In this document: one piece after another, positions 1-13,563 of the stretch | Numbering within the stretch: position 1 is the first letter of the stretch | How the letters are laid out: every line of letters begins with the position of its first letter | Assembly: GCA_014964245.1 (NCBI GenBank) | Contig: JACVYH010000002.1 | Coordinates: forward strand, 1,081,501-1,145,500 | Length of the DNA: 64,000 nucleotides | Direction of reading: 5' to 3' | Origin: Nannizziopsis barbatae | Taxonomy: Eukaryota > Ascomycota > Eurotiomycetes > Onygenales > Nannizziopsiaceae | Translations under genes and position numbers: made by a program | Notes under the pieces: model-generated | The model's database searches: none | What the model saw: the letters and a program-made list of their open reading frames with translations, nothing else | What the model was told of the DNA's origin: nothing

Positions 1-2662
1 ATTAATTAATTAACTTAAAATAAATTTTAAATTTTTTAATAAAATAAATAATATATTAAAAGATTTATTTTTTAAAAAAATTAAGATAAATCATGCTTAA
101 AAATCATGTATTTATTATTTAAAAATAATTTTTAGAAATAAATTTATTTTTTATAAATATACTTCTGCTTTCAAATATTATTTTTATTATATTAAAAACT
201 TTAAATCATGTATTATAATATTTTTTAAAATAAATAGCATTTATATTACTGCTAAAATAATTATTAATAATAAGATTATCAGAAAAATTAATATTAAAAA
301 ATATGCTAAATAATTTAAGATTCATATTTTTATAATTAATGCTTTTTATTAAATAAATAAAATCAATTAGATAATTAGTATAATCAGAATATATATTATG
401 CTATTTCTAAATAGCTTTTTTTTATTTATTAAGTAAATTTTATATATTTTCTTAAATAATATAAATGCTTTTATTTTAATTATAATTATTTATTAAAAGC
501 TTTACATGCTAAATATTATTTTTCTTAATATTAATAAATCTACTATTAATATAGCTAATATTAAGTAAAAAGCTTTTAATAAAAATTATGCTAATAAAAA
601 AAATATTAATATAAAGAAAAAAAATAAAAACAAAATTAAATAAATAGTTTTTACTGCTTTTATATTACTTTTATGCTTTTAAATTTTTAATAAAATTCAT
701 ATTTAATAGTAAATTAAGCTCTAAATTATTTAATAATTAAATATTATTAAGTTTTTATCTTTTTATTTTTTTATTACTACTTAACTTAGACTTTAATAAA
801 AGCTTTAAAATAATTAAGTTTAAATCTTTTAATTATTTTATTTGCATTTTTAAAATCTTTAGCATTAATTTATTAGTTTTCATATTTAAAATAATTTAAT
901 TATTTAACTAAATACTAAATTTTTTAATAATAAGTCTGTTAATTAAATATTTATTTAATTTTTTATTTTTTATTTTTATTAATAAAAATTAGCTGCAGTA
1001 AGACTACTTATTTATTACTTTATAATTAATATAATTTTAATAATAATATATAAAATATCAGATTAATTTATTTATATAAATAAGATAATTATAAAATATA
1101 TACTTGCAAATCTTAAATAGCTATAATAGAAAAAAACCTTAAATAATAGCTATTAAGCTTTTTTAAAAATTATAAGATAATTAAATTCTTTTTTAAAAGC
1201 TATACTAAATTATTAATATTAAATTTAATTAGCTTATAATATTAATTATAATATTAGAATTATGTTTAATAATTTTATTTAAATAGCTTTATTATTCTGC
1301 TTTAATGCTTGAATTAGATTTTTCAGCTTAACATGTATTACTTCTGTAATAAATACTAGATTATCATGATTAATCTCAGATAATTTCAGTAATTTAGCTA
1401 TTTCTGAAGAAGTTAATTAAGTATTAAACATTTTATAAGATTATATTAGTTTCTTATAATAATTAGCTTACTTTATTACAGCTACTTATCTTATTATATT
1501 TAGCAGAATGAAGAAAATATTATTAATAATTTGCTTGAAAGTATGAGAAGAAGTAGGAAAAAACACACTTATAAAGTAATATCTTATCTTAAGTGAGATA
1601 AAGTAAAGTAGTTTCTTGATATTTATTTTACTCTATCTTAAGAATTTAGCATTAATTAGCTAACTTATCTATATGCTTTTTTATTCAAAGTAAATATTAC
1701 TAGCTTTTTTACTAAGTAAATTAGTAAGCAAGTTTTTTAAATAGTTAAATTTCTGCTAGAAGTAGACTGTAAATGAGTTTAAATTAAATTAAGTTTTAAT
1801 CTCTTTAAATTTAACTCAGACTTAACTTGCATTATTTAATTTACTACTTAACTTAGCTTGAAACTTAGTTTAAATAACTTAAGTTAAGTTAAGTTTTAAA
1901 CTTACTGTTAAAATATCAGATTAATAAATTAATAATAAGATAAATATTAATTATATGAAAATAAGAATAAGATTATTTGAAAAATCTTAAATTAAGCTTT
2001 AAAACATGCTTACTCTTATATTTTTAATCATTTTCCTTAAATTTATATAAATATTTAAAAATTTATTATTAAATTAAAATTTTTACTCTTAATAATAATA
2101 ACATGATATTTTTAATAAGTAATATAAAATTAAGAAAAATAACTAAAAATACAAGAATAAGCATGTTTTAAAGTTTAATTTAAGATTTTTTAAATAATTT
2201 TATTTTTATTTTCATATGATTAATATTCATCTTATTATTATTACTTTTATTAAGCTATAACTGCAGTGCATGAAAAATATGAGTTTTTTAAGTTAAAAAC
2301 TTAACTTAAACTAAGTTAAATCTAACTTAACTTGAAACTTGATAAAATCTTCATACTAAAGCTTAACTTAACTTGTTTTAATGTTAAGATAGTGAAAAGA
2401 TGACTACTTTAAAGATCTTTTACAGTCACTTTATAATTCTCATTTACTACTGCTATCACATGCCACACATTTCATGAATGCACTAATTCTTTTTCATGCT
2501 AGTTTCATTTCTCATAAAGATCAGAAGTCTCAAGATCTGAGATTATCTTTGCAGATTTCTCTGAGATAAGCATTCATTTCTCATAAGCTAATTGTCTGGC
2601 TGTAACTTAAAAATGAACTTTCTGTCAGAAATTTATATATTACTGGAATATGAGTCTTCTGA
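1..2662. other. AT-rich decayed DNA, no intact gene
   Basis: Almost pure A/T with scattered C and G, and no CpG that I noticed. No open frame of useful length. On the - strand, 1,431 down to 1,282 reads as about 50 codons with a single TAA, starting from an ATG; it is rich in Leu, Ile, Asn and Glu and resembles the decayed coding stretches seen elsewhere in the window, but I cannot name it. Nothing else is supported here. Confidence 0.6.
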
Positions 2663-3106
2663 GTCATTCCAGCTGTTTACTCTCAGCTTTCTCTTCTTTC
2701 TTACTTCATCTTCTTCTTACTCATACTAATTTCTCTAGACAAGCTTTATCATTCTGAGACTGCTATTTCTTCTTCTAATCTGCTAATTATCATGCTTTAT
2801 AAAAATTACTTTATTAATTTTACTTTATCAGATAATAATGCAGATTAAAGTTACATAATTCTAAATATTAATAATAGCAGATTCAAGATCAGCACAGGCA
2901 CTGATCTCACATATCTAACTAATAATAAAAATGATAATAAGAATGAAGAGCAGCATGCAGTATTAAATCTAGCAGAACTTTTAGAAATAAATTCAAGATT
3001 TTCTAGCTATTATCTTAACTTAATGAAAAATAATAATAACCTGCAGAATTATAATAACTATGCACTAAGATTTCTCATACTGCTAGATTATATCAAGAGT
3101 AAATGA
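2663..3106 (+). pseudogene. Unidentified decayed coding segment
   Basis: One frame reads from 2,663 to the TGA at 3,104-3,106 (148 codons) with a single internal stop, TAA at 2,846-2,848. That is unusually open for DNA this AT-rich. The first part is rich in Ser, Leu and Phe. The second part has a more protein-like composition, with a Leu/Asn/Ala/Glu stretch (for example LNLAELLE) followed by NSRFSSYY. The frame appears to continue past 3,106 with many more stops and phrases such as EDLPAAL near 3.33 kb. I do not recognise the family; a transposon protein or an old host gene are both possible. No start codon or promoter can be assigned. Confidence 0.4.
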
Positions 3107-3824
3107 TTTAAGTAAGTCTTCTCATTTATTCATGAAGTATTACTAGCATATTTAACATTCATATAACTTCTGCTAGTATATTAATATGAATTTTAGAAAC
3201 ATGTACTGCTAGATTAATATATAGAAACTATACTTTTTTTTTAATTAAGTACTTAACTAACATTATAGCAAGAACAGCAGATAATAACTTAAGATGAGAT
3301 ATCAGAATTTTCTGAAAACATTCTAGAAGATCTTCCAGCTGCTTTATAAGCAGAAATTCCAGAAAAAAATTAACTAGAAGATTTCAAGAGTCATGATTAT
3401 TAAGATTAGTTCTATTCTACATTCATATTATTTTTCTTACTATAACTTTTTTCTGTAATATCTAGAATAAATCTAATATATCTTCTCTCTAATATTTAAA
3501 TGATATCATATCTTATAATAAAACATCATCTCTTAAAAAAGAATTAACTAAAATCAGTTATTTATTTTAATAATCTGATTAAGATTCTTGAGATAATCAT
3601 TACTATTATTAAAAAGAAGTTTAGCTATGACTGGTAATAGATTTTTCTTATCTTATTTCTATAACTTACAGAAATCCCAGCTAATCATTTAGTAGCATTA
3701 CTGCAGCTTTATTATCAGAATCTGAAAATTACTTTTCTTTAAGATTTTAAAAACAGATTAAACTAAATAGTAATTAAATTCACTTCTGCATTTATCAAGA
3801 CATTTCTTAGTAAGAAGAAAAAGT

Positions 3825-4437
3825 ATGTTAATCATCAATGCACATGTTAAGATGACTGTCATTCATCTGATCTTAACTAACTGCTATTATTTCAACAAAA
3901 TTAAGTTTATCATTCCAGAAATCATTTATAACTCATTTCTAATTCTTAGTTTTCATATCATTTTACTTAATTTTTTCTTCATAAATCAGATTTTTACTTC
4001 TCTGAATAATAAGCAGATTCTCACATTCATAAAGTAATTTCTTGCACTTGACATTCTTAATAATATATTTAAACTTTTATTATATCTGAATTTAGCATTA
4101 AAGAATATTTTCATTTTTTAAAAATTAGTATAAATAATAAGTAAGATTAAAATCTCAGATGTGAAACATCTGATTTACTTTATTATCTGATTATAATTTA
4201 AGTGTATTAGAAAGCTCAGCATCTTCAGCTAAATTCTTCAATTCTATAATCTTTATTATAGCATAGAAAAAGTCTTGAATAATAATAATAAGTGCATCTG
4301 CATCACCAGGCTGCATTACATGCCAGTCACTTACTAACTCTAGTAGCAGAATAAGTTAGCAAGGCAGTTCAGAATCTGATATACCAGCACTCTAATTTCA
4401 GTATCTTTCTTAAATACTATCTTTATCAGCACATGAA
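3825..4437 (+). pseudogene. Unidentified decayed coding segment
   Basis: An ATG at 3,825 opens 70 codons up to TAA at 4,035. The same frame then continues to about 4,437 with repeated stops but protein-like phrases between them, including a run CICITRLHYMPVTY near 4.30 kb that keeps Cys, Arg, His and Pro, residues rare in random AT-rich sequence. The hydrophobic Ile/Leu/Phe excess in the first 70 codons is what C-to-T decay of Pro, Ser and Thr codons gives, so I do not take it as a real membrane protein. The family is unidentified. Confidence 0.35.
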
Positions 4438-7400
4438 CAAGAATATTTATGTAATTATACAAGATCTTAAATTTCAGAAGCAGATAATGCATGCTGCTTA
4501 TCAGATGCTTCACTTCATTAACTCATGCTATTTATTAAAACTGATATTTATATAATTATTTTCAGTTAATTAGCTTTCTGAGATTCAGACTCATTTTTAA
4601 AAATAAAATGCACTTAGTAAGAAGCTTAGATAATTTATCAGCAGACATGCAGAAACAGCTAGATATTAGTTATATTAGCAGCTTAATCATAAATTAGCAT
4701 GTGAGCAGTAATAAATAAGAAAGAGTTTTTTTTATAAGATTCAGAAAAAATTTAACTTCAAGAAGCTACTTTATAAGATTAAGCAGCAATTCTCAGAAAT
4801 TAAAATAGTTTAAGTAATTAATAAGTTACTTCATGCCTGTGGTCTGCATCTTTTTAAATAATACTAGCTTATTATTGTATTTTTATTTCTTTTACAAGAT
4901 AATTTATATAATAAGCTAATGTAATAAACTAAGATTATTAATACAGTAGCAGAATATTACTAATTTAAAAAAAAGAATGCTTGCCACCTGTCACATTTTA
5001 AGCAATCTTCTGTAATAATTCTGAAGATTTAAATTAAGATGCATGTTTTTCTTCTTCTCAGTAATTACAATCATGTGCTTGCAGTTATTATGAATAATTA
5101 TTAATCAGAATATTATTTTATCTGCTTGAAGAGATTTTCCAATTATAATAAGATAATAAAGCATATTTAATACAATCATTTATAATATATTTAACTTAGT
5201 AATGAGATATAATACTCTTATTATAATGTAATACTTAAGAGCAGAATGCATATGTAAAGTCATGCTAAACTAATTTATTAAACTTTTACTAAATTACAGA
5301 TTAATAATAATGAAATTTAGATATTTATAATTATAGTATACATGTTAGCAAAGAATAATAAGAAAAACAGGCTTTCTGAACCAGCTGATAAAAGCACTCT
5401 TACTCTAATATGTTATGCTAATATGTCTAAATCTTCCAGATTAAGTTTAATTTATCTTACTTTCTAGAATTCTGAATAGTAAACATTCATGAGAAAATCT
5501 TAAAACTTAGCAGAAATAATTTTCATGATTACTTGCAAGAATATGTTATGATAAAATTAGATAATGAGATAAGATTGAAATTAATTTCTAACATAATTTT
5601 AATAATATCAGAACTCATATCTTGACTTTCATGAGTTTAGAATAATAAGTTATTAATTTAATTTACAGCAAGCCAGAGTGAGTAATTATAGAAAACTTAT
5701 ATATTCTTAGAAAATCAGATTTATATGCAGTATTTTAAAGTTTAAAATTTCATATACTTAAATATCTAGTAAATTTCATGCTACTTACTCATCTCATGTA
5801 ATCATTTAGAAAGCATTATATAAAAAAATGAATTTCTCTATTAACTTCTTTTCTTCTTCTTTTTTTTTACTTTTTTTTCTTAAATATAAAAAGTAATAAT
5901 CAGCAGGCTAGCTTAGTTAAACTGAGCTGTAATACTAAGTAATAATGCTGAAATAGCAAGAATAAGTAAGAAACTTGAATATTAATATTAGATATTAATT
6001 ATAATTATAACTCATATTCTGTAAATGACATGTTTAGAAAGTATTCTCTTCAGATAATTACTTATTACAGAGTATTCCAGAAAGAAAAATGAAAGAAAGA
6101 TAAAAATTTAATAAGTTATCTAATTAATCTAGTGTAATTTTAAAGGCTGTCAGCTAATCAAATTACTTGCTTTTGTAAAATCTCATGTAATGTATACTGA
6201 TAATTCACTTACAGATATGAATATCATGCTAATTAACTAAAGAATTAAAAAAATTAAAAATTATAATTTTCTGATGATTAATTAGCTGGGAATTACTAAT
6301 AATCAGTATAGTAGATAATATTATATAAAATACTTGACATCTTCTTTACTGCTTTCTTTATTACTTTTTTTATTATTTTCTTCATTATCTTCTTTATTAT
6401 TTTCTTTACTATTTTCTTCACTGCTCTTGTAAGTTATTACTCATGAAATCTTAAAATAATATATCAGATAATTAGTAAAATTACTAGAATAAAAGATATT
6501 ATTAAATTATTAGATAGTTATTCTTCTGAAATATAAGCAAATACTTACTCAGCACATATTTGCTATTTTTGCTTAATTATATTTATATATATTTATCATG
6601 TATTTTCATACTTTCTTAAATTATAATTCATCTCATACATTATATTTTTATATATCTTCTTAATATATTCTTTTGAATTTTCTAATAAATACATATATAA
6701 GATACATGATAAGATAATATATGAAGTAAATAAATAGCTTAGATGTAAATTTAAGATTATAGCTTTCTGAAAGACTGCATAATAACTTGATAATGAATTT
6801 CTAAATCATTAGCTCAGAGTGCTATTTAAAATCTATGAGAAAACTGTTATCTCAGATTCTCAGATACACTAGTTAGATAAGATTCATCTAAAAATCTTGG
6901 AAATTCTGAACTATTTCTAATGTAGTAATTTTTAAAAGTTAATTTCAAATTAGGCAAGTTACTTACTTATCTCATGATTCAGAAGCATTTTAACTTCAGG
7001 TAAAAGCTAATTTATCTTAGCTGAAAATCTGAGATGCTGAGATAAGTTCAGAGTTCATTTACTTTTACAGATTTGAAATTCAGAGAATATTTACTTATAT
7101 TCTCAGATTTTATAAAGTAATTGAAATCCAGATCTTGGTATTCAAATATCTTCTCATGAGATAATATTTGGAAATTTAGAATTTAAGTTCACTTTCTAGT
7201 TACTCTTGGATAAAAATCTTCAAAAAAATTTACTTTCTATTTACTTTTAATATGATTAAAGTTAAAGTTCATTCTGGTAAATTAAAGTAATTTTTCTGAA
7301 TGATACAGTGAATCACAGTAATCATAAGCATATTTTTTCCTTATTAAAAAATGAAATTTTAAATTTTAAATTCATGAAAATAAATAAGTTCTCAAGATGA

Positions 7401-9055
7401 ATTTACTTACATTCTCACCTGAAGCTTGCTAAGAACAGCATGATTCTATTATTAGTTACATTATTAAGAAAAGAATTAAGTTAAGTTAAGAAAATCTTAG
7501 CAGTAGCAGAGAATCAGTTTATGTGAATTAATTCTCTGTGAGTTCATTTCTTATCTGATTATTAAAAATTAAGATTTTGCTTTAAAAAGTCTTATTTATT
7601 TAAAGATCTCCTAAAGAGCTGGCTGAACAGACTAAATCATTACTATTATTAAATACTTCATTAATTACTGTACAAGTATAAGATATTGTAAAAAGCAATG
7701 CTAAAGCTAAATTAGTTATAGTAGATTTTACTTTAAATTAAGATAACTTTTCCACTATTTAGTTTAAACACATCTTACTCTATATGCTAATTCTGATTAT
7801 TTCTAATTCTATTTCTACATAATACTTCATATGTATATTTTAAAGTTCATTTTAAATTTATAAATCTCTTAAAAAAATTATATAAAAATGCATGATTTGT
7901 TTAATTATTTTCATGATGCAGATGCTATTCTACATACTCATTTAAATGATTATTCATACATCTGCAGAAATGCTTGCATCTGATTTTACTTTCTGAAATA
8001 ATCTTTTCTAGCTCAGCTTGCTACTGCAGTTAATATTCAGAATTCTGATTAACTGATGAATTTTCATTTAAGATAATTTTTTTCACTTATTTCATTATTA
8101 ATTACTCTGCATTATAATTAATAGCTTAGTATCAGCTTTATTAATTCTTGCATGATATTAGCTTACTTAAAATTTTAAAGGCATGTTTACTAGTAATAAA
8201 TTCCAGAATTATAAAATAAGTAATATAACATGAAATGCAGAGTGTCACTGCTAACTCATGCTCAGAAACTAATTCTCATATAATAATCTTGATATTATAT
8301 CTTACATTAAACCTGTAAGTAAAAAGCATATCATGCAAGTATCAAGTTCCTGTTTCTGAAATGAGTACTGCTTAAAAATAATAAAAGAGTAATTTAAGAT
8401 AACATTCAGCTTATAAGATTTACTTATCAGAATAAAAAATCAGTTAAATAGAATTTATTTTTATAAGAATGATTAGTTCTGAAAACTGTTATGAAGAATT
8501 ATTTAAGCTTAGTAGTAATAATTAAAACTAATAATTTTAAGAATACAAAGCTTCTGTAAATAAGTAATGTAGTATAAATTAAACTATTACTAATAATTTA
8601 GTAAAGTATGCATAATTAAAATAAATGAGTAAGAAGATGATAATTTTCAGTATATTAAGTTCATGCTGAAATTTATAACACCTGCACTAGCTAGAGCTGT
8701 AGCTAGCATGAATATAACTCTTAAGATACTCAGATCTCTATTTAGTAAGTTTATAATAAAAAATTTATGTTTATTAGAAATGATATATTTTTTTTTATAT
8801 CATATACTAAATTAGAATAAGATTGCTGAAAAAAATATGATTATAATCTGATATTTCTTTTACAAGATTCTCATATTTATTTATAAAATTAAATTCTCTT
8901 CTCTAGAAAACTCTTCAGAATCCAGGCAGGAATAAGTATGTGTGAAATATAACTAGTAAAACATTACAGAACAGTAAGTTAATATTAGTAATTAAGAGAA
9001 AATTATGAAATAATAAAACTATACTTCAAATAGTTATCATATAGCTGTTTACTAC
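4438..9055. other. AT-rich decayed DNA, no intact gene
   Basis: About 4.6 kb with no usable open frame and essentially no CpG. A mixed stretch near 7.8-8.1 kb on + reads as interrupted coding-like sequence (an open run of about 30 codons beginning MHDLFNYFHDAD near 7.89 kb), but I cannot identify it. A purine/pyrimidine-biased low-complexity block lies at 6,340-6,425 and is listed separately. Confidence 0.55.
6340..6425 (-). repeat. Degenerate TTCTTTATTATT tandem low-complexity block
   Basis: On + this is an imperfect tandem of 12-15 bp units of the type TTCTTTATTATTTTC. Read on the - strand it gives a Lys/Glu/Asn/Ser-rich frame (SSEENSKENNKEDNEENN-like) without a stop for about 28 codons. 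The composition matches the Asn/Lys/Ser/Glu-rich tract of the decayed frame at about 41.5-41.8 kb, so it may be a remnant of the same coding family in the opposite orientation. It could also be simple-repeat expansion. Confidence 0.4.
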
Positions 9056-9068
9056 AGAGTATTTAACA
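9056..9068 (+). repeat. Left target-site duplication of truncated LINE
   Basis: AGAGTATTTAACA occurs here and again at 9,485-9,497, immediately after the poly(A) tract. A 13-bp direct repeat flanking a poly(A)-ended insertion is the expected footprint of target-primed reverse transcription. Confidence 0.9.
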
Positions 9069-9070
9069 TG

Positions 9071-9314
9071 CTCCGGGCATCAGATGCCCGGAGTAGCCCC
9101 TAAAAAATCTCGCTCCGGGGCCTAGCTTCGGGGCTCCACTACCCGGAGAAAACACCCGCGACAACCTGTCTCAAAAATGGTTTTGGGACACCTTTCAATC
9201 TGGGTGTTGCTCCGGGCATGAAGTGCCCGGAGTAGCCCCTAAAAAATCTCGCTCCGGGCTTCAAAGATCTCGCTCCGGGGCCTAGCTCCGGGGCCTCTAT
9301 GCCCGGAGATAAAA
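9071..9314 (+). repeat. CpG-rich hairpin repeats of the LINE 3' UTR
   Basis: Two units of the roughly 160-bp repeat found in the full-length copy. Each contains inverted arms CTCCGGGCAT / ATGCCCGGAG (second unit CTCCGGGCA / TGCCCGGAG), a CCGGGGCCTAGC block and a shared CCCGCGACAACC segment. The first unit lacks one internal sub-block present in the second. Confidence 0.85.
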
Positions 9315-9409
9315 AAGCTGTATTTTCATTCCTGAGGAGGGGAGACATTTCATTTGCCTAGTTTATTTGTAATTTCCTTATATTTAAATGTATGTAATAG
9401 TTAGTAAAT

Positions 9410-9446
9410 CCTGTTTAGGCAGGTAGTCTTCTTAGTCACAGACTAC
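9410..9446 (+). other. Terminal stem-loops of the LINE 3' end
   Basis: Two adjacent inverted repeats lie about 20 bp before the poly(A): CCTG/CAGG with a 6-nt loop (9,410-9,423), and GTAGTCT/AGACTAC with a 10-nt loop (9,423-9,446). Both are present in the full-length copy at 52,207-52,243, with one loop base different (G here, A there). 3' stem-loops are the known recognition signal for the reverse transcriptase of several LINE families; that role here is inferred. Confidence 0.55.
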
Positions 9447-9484
9447 ATAAGACTATAATGAATAAAAAAAAAAAAAAAAAAAAA

Positions 9485-9497
9485 AGAGTATTTAACA
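9485..9497 (+). repeat. Right target-site duplication of truncated LINE
   Basis: Second copy of AGAGTATTTAACA, directly after the A-tract. Confidence 0.9.
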
Positions 9498-12400
9498 GCT
9501 CATTAATGCTAAACTAAATTTTACTTACAGATTATCACAGTTTATAATCTAAAAATATATTAAATAGTATTTTTAAGCTTTCTTAGCAGAAGCTTTTATC
9601 ATCATATTACTATTTTATAAACATAGAATCTGATTTTATTATTTTGCAATTTTCATTAAAAAACTGCTCAGCCAGATGCCTTATTTATTATTAGTTATAT
9701 TCTTATCAGATAATTATCAGAAAAAGTATGCAGCTTATTAGTAATTAAAACTTACTCTTAATATTAGCTGTATGTAAATAGTAAGAATTCTTAGCTTATA
9801 AATTAGCTTCATCATCATGTCATCTTAATTTCTTGAAAAATCTCTAAATACTGTTTTTCCCATGTAAATTAATAAAGCATAGTCTTTGCTTTCTAGCTAA
9901 AGAAATGAATGATAGCTAGACAGAATAGACTTTGCTTCTTAAGTTCTTACTTATAAATATAACTGCTAATAAAACTGGATTAAACAGATGAGCATTACTT
10001 TATAATATTATAAGAGAGAAACTAATTAATAATAAAGCATTATTATAACTTAGCTTATCAGTTCTCTTAAGATTTAAAATACTGCTTTTATTACTGCAGG
10101 ATGCTTTATTAAACTCTAATGAAGATATTATCTCTGTAGTTAAGAAAAATCTTCTGAATTTTTCAGTTTATTATTTGCAAGATAACATGCAAATTTAGCT
10201 TACTTAGTATAGAATGATAACATTATAAAATTTGTAAAGTGTAATAAGTCTGAAGAAATTACATATTTATTAAATATCTAGTATTATAAAAGAATTAAAC
10301 ATCATGTGCAGAATCATATATATATAAATTTCTTATTATTAATTAAAATAAAAATTCATTACAAACTTAAGAAAGCAGCAGTAAGATGTTTGCAGGATAC
10401 ATGAAAAATAATAAGAATTTATAATTTTTATAATGTTATTTTAGCTTTATTAGAAAGTCTCATAAGATTTGCTGCAACTGAGCATGTTATATTTTTTTCA
10501 TTTAATATTTTATTCTAAATAATAATACAAATAATAAAAAGGCTGTGTGTTAATATGAGAGTAAAGTATAAATTAATCTTACTAAAAAAACTTTTATTTA
10601 TAATAAATAATTATTTTCTTCTTAAATAATTTCTCATGTAAATTAGCATGAAAATATGAGCATGTAATCTTAATAACATGTAATCTATTATTTTATTCTT
10701 ATAATAATTATATAATGCAATTTTACTTAATTTATTATAAAATTCTAATTAGATGAGAATTCTGATACATTATAAATTATTTCTAAATTTAATTAGAAGA
10801 ATATCTGATATGCTAGAACTGTAAAGCTAGCTTAGCATTTACTTAATTAAAATAAGTAATAATTATAGAATAATAATATACATATAAATTCTCTGTATTA
10901 GCATCTTTATTATAATTAATATTAATTAGTACTTGCATTAATGAAATTATTAAACTTTTAGTTTTATCTAATAACATAACTTTATTTATAAATAATACAT
11001 AATTATTATTTAAGATTAGATAAGCTGAAGTTAGAAGATAAAGCTTGCAGAGAAGCTTTATAAATAAGTGCTTTTCACAGATACTTTTATAAGCAAGAAC
11101 TTATAATCTAGAAAATCATTCTGTAAGACTTTAGTATCTTCTAGCTAGTAATATAAAGAAATGATTCTTACTACTAATATTTTTCAAGATATGAAAACTT
11201 CTAAGCAAGCTAAGCTAGACAAGATTATATCAGAAAATAAATTCAAATGCAGATATTTCTGCAGATGTATAAGCAGTTATTTAAATAAGTATAAATAATA
11301 ACATTTATATCATAAAAATAATCAAATAAAACATGTATTTTTATATAATTCTTTTAAGCATTAGTTCAGTATTACATGATATCAAGCATTTTTTTATTTC
11401 TTTCATTACTTTTAAAATATATTATTAATCTACATTTATATTTAGATACTGTATTTTATATACTTATTTAGATGATTACTTATATATTTGTAAAAATTTC
11501 TGCATATTATTTCATCTACTAGCATGTTTTTTTTTACAAGCTTAAGTTTACCAGTTTTTAAAGTTCTGCATTTCTTTTATTTCAGCTCAGTTTTTCTGAT
11601 TTTAAAATTACAAGTATCTTATCAGTATTACTAACTGCATATTTATTAAACATGCATGTAGCTTATATTTTAAACTCATAAGCATGATAAAAACTAACTA
11701 ATGTGAATTATTATAGAATATGTAAATATCATAAGAAAAATTCACATGTTAAATATAAGAATATTAGAGATAAAGTTATTTTTTTTCTATCTGTTTTTTA
11801 TAATCAGATGCTGATAATAATTTTAAGCTATCTTTAGTATTAGAAGAAGGTAATTTAAACATTCTTCTAATAAAAAAAAAAAAACAATTCTTTTCTAACA
11901 TGCTTGTAGCATAATTAGAATAGTATTATATAAAAAGAATAAGTATTTTTATTACAAGAAGAATTATTAATTACTTATTAAGAAAGTTTAAGATAAATAC
12001 TTTAATATTAAAAACACACTTATAAATTAAGTCTGAAATCATTTGCATTAAGAAAAAAACATTAATACTGTAATATTTTAAGAAAAAGCTAACTTTTTTA
12101 TAAGAGTAATCAGATAAAAAAATTATCTTTCATTTACAGAATTATTAAAAAGCTTTATTAGTATAACAGCAGGTATAAAAAGTAATGATACTGATGATTT
12201 AGAAATGCAGACTTCAGATGATTATTTACCTGTAGCTTTTATAAATGATTTATTTTCATTAATTTTTTTAAAGCAAATTTTACAGAAAGCTGAAAATAAA
12301 GATATTAGTTGCATTATAACATAAATTAACAGAAATTTTTTACTAATAATATTATTTCTAGAAATAAATTAACATATCATCTTTCTAATAAAGAATATCT

Positions 12401-13563
12401 TTTCTTCATCTGAGCAGTTAATTCTGAAACATTTTTATAAAAAATAACACAGTTAAATGCTATTAGTACTTGCTATAAATTAGACTTACATTCTTAGTAA
12501 AGCATTAGTAGTAAAGCTAGCAATTATTTTATTATAAGATTTGAAATCTTCTATTATTAATAATAATATTAATGCATCTGAAGACAAGCATTTCTGTATT
12601 TATAGATATTAAAACTAATCTTAAATTCTAATGATTTTAATGCATTTATTTTTTACTTCTGATATTATTTCTCTAATCAGCTCTCTAAAATCACTTACAT
12701 AAGATAAAGCATGTTAGATTCTGAAACTAGTCATGAGCTATTTTCATAATCAGCTTTTCAGAATTAGCATGTGTGAATTTATAATAATAAGCAAACTTAA
12801 AAAGAAACTAGAGCTGATATAAAATCAGAATGCAAAGTTAAATCAGATTAATTAACTTGCTAATTTCTCATGAGTGATAAAGAAGCACAGCATTGATGTA
12901 TTATAATCTGATAATATCTTAAGTTAATAACTACATGATAATAATTTTATAAACTAGTTAATGCATTATTTATAAGATAATCTAGTATATGCTATAAAAG
13001 TAAGAACTTTATTCAGTCTGTAATGATTTATTATTTCTTTTTCTTTAATTTATTATCATAACTTTTTATGTTTATTTATGCTTTTTTTTTATTTCTTTTC
13101 TTTTATTTATTTCTTTGTTAAATTCTCATATCTTGTTTCTTTAATTATTTTACATTTCTAATATTCTCTTCTCAACAGCTCTAAGAGAATTAATCTTATT
13201 AGAAATAATTTCTTTCTTTAGCATTTGCAAGTTCTTCTGCTCATGTACTTTTATTTCTATACTCTTATAATTATTAAATTTAAACACACACACATTTTAA
13301 ATTTTATTACTGCTATTTACTCTTAATTAGTATATAACTAGTAAATCAGAAAACATTTATACCAGCTGCAGTATCATTTGAAGTTTATTTAGCTAGCTTA
13401 TTACTTTTATATTAAAATTTCTAATTTTTTTCTTTAGGCTTTAAATAATAAAAGATTATATCTTATTTTAGCAATTCATCTTTCATAATCACATGACTAA
13501 TAAATTAGATTCAAGATATTTTAGTCAGAAATTTTAACATGCTGTGAAGTTCTGACATCATGT
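9498..13563. other. AT-rich decayed DNA, no intact gene
   Basis: About 4 kb with stops in every frame and no recognised domain. No RNA gene or promoter could be supported. Homopolymer A and T runs are common (for example about 11,873-11,885). Confidence 0.55.

Larger units (their letters stand above)
9069..9484 (+). mobile_element. 5'-truncated LINE copy (3' UTR and poly(A) only)
   Basis: The insert carries only the 3' UTR of the LINE family whose full-length copy sits at 52.17-59.90 kb in the opposite orientation. It has the CpG-rich hairpin repeats (9,071 to about 9,314), the same unique 3' end, terminal stem-loops and a run of about 21 A's after GAATAA. A 13-bp target-site duplication flanks it. 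It begins 2 bp before a perfect 10-bp-arm hairpin (9,071-9,093). A 5' truncation is normal for LINEs, and stalling of reverse transcriptase at this hairpin is a plausible cause. Many intact CpGs remain, in sharp contrast to the host DNA, so it is young. Short open frames inside it are by-products of the repeats, not genes. A SINE sharing the LINE tail is the alternative, but no tRNA-like or 5S-like head is present. Confidence 0.92.

Noticed and set aside
9139..9348. 69-codon open frame on - in the truncated LINE
   Set aside because: It lies wholly in GC-rich hairpin repeats; the same peptide-like string recurs at 52,490-52,675 because the DNA repeats. It spans noncoding 3' UTR.
9069..9484. 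SINE sharing a LINE tail
   Set aside because: No tRNA, 5S or 7SL-like head with A and B boxes; all of it matches the LINE 3' UTR.
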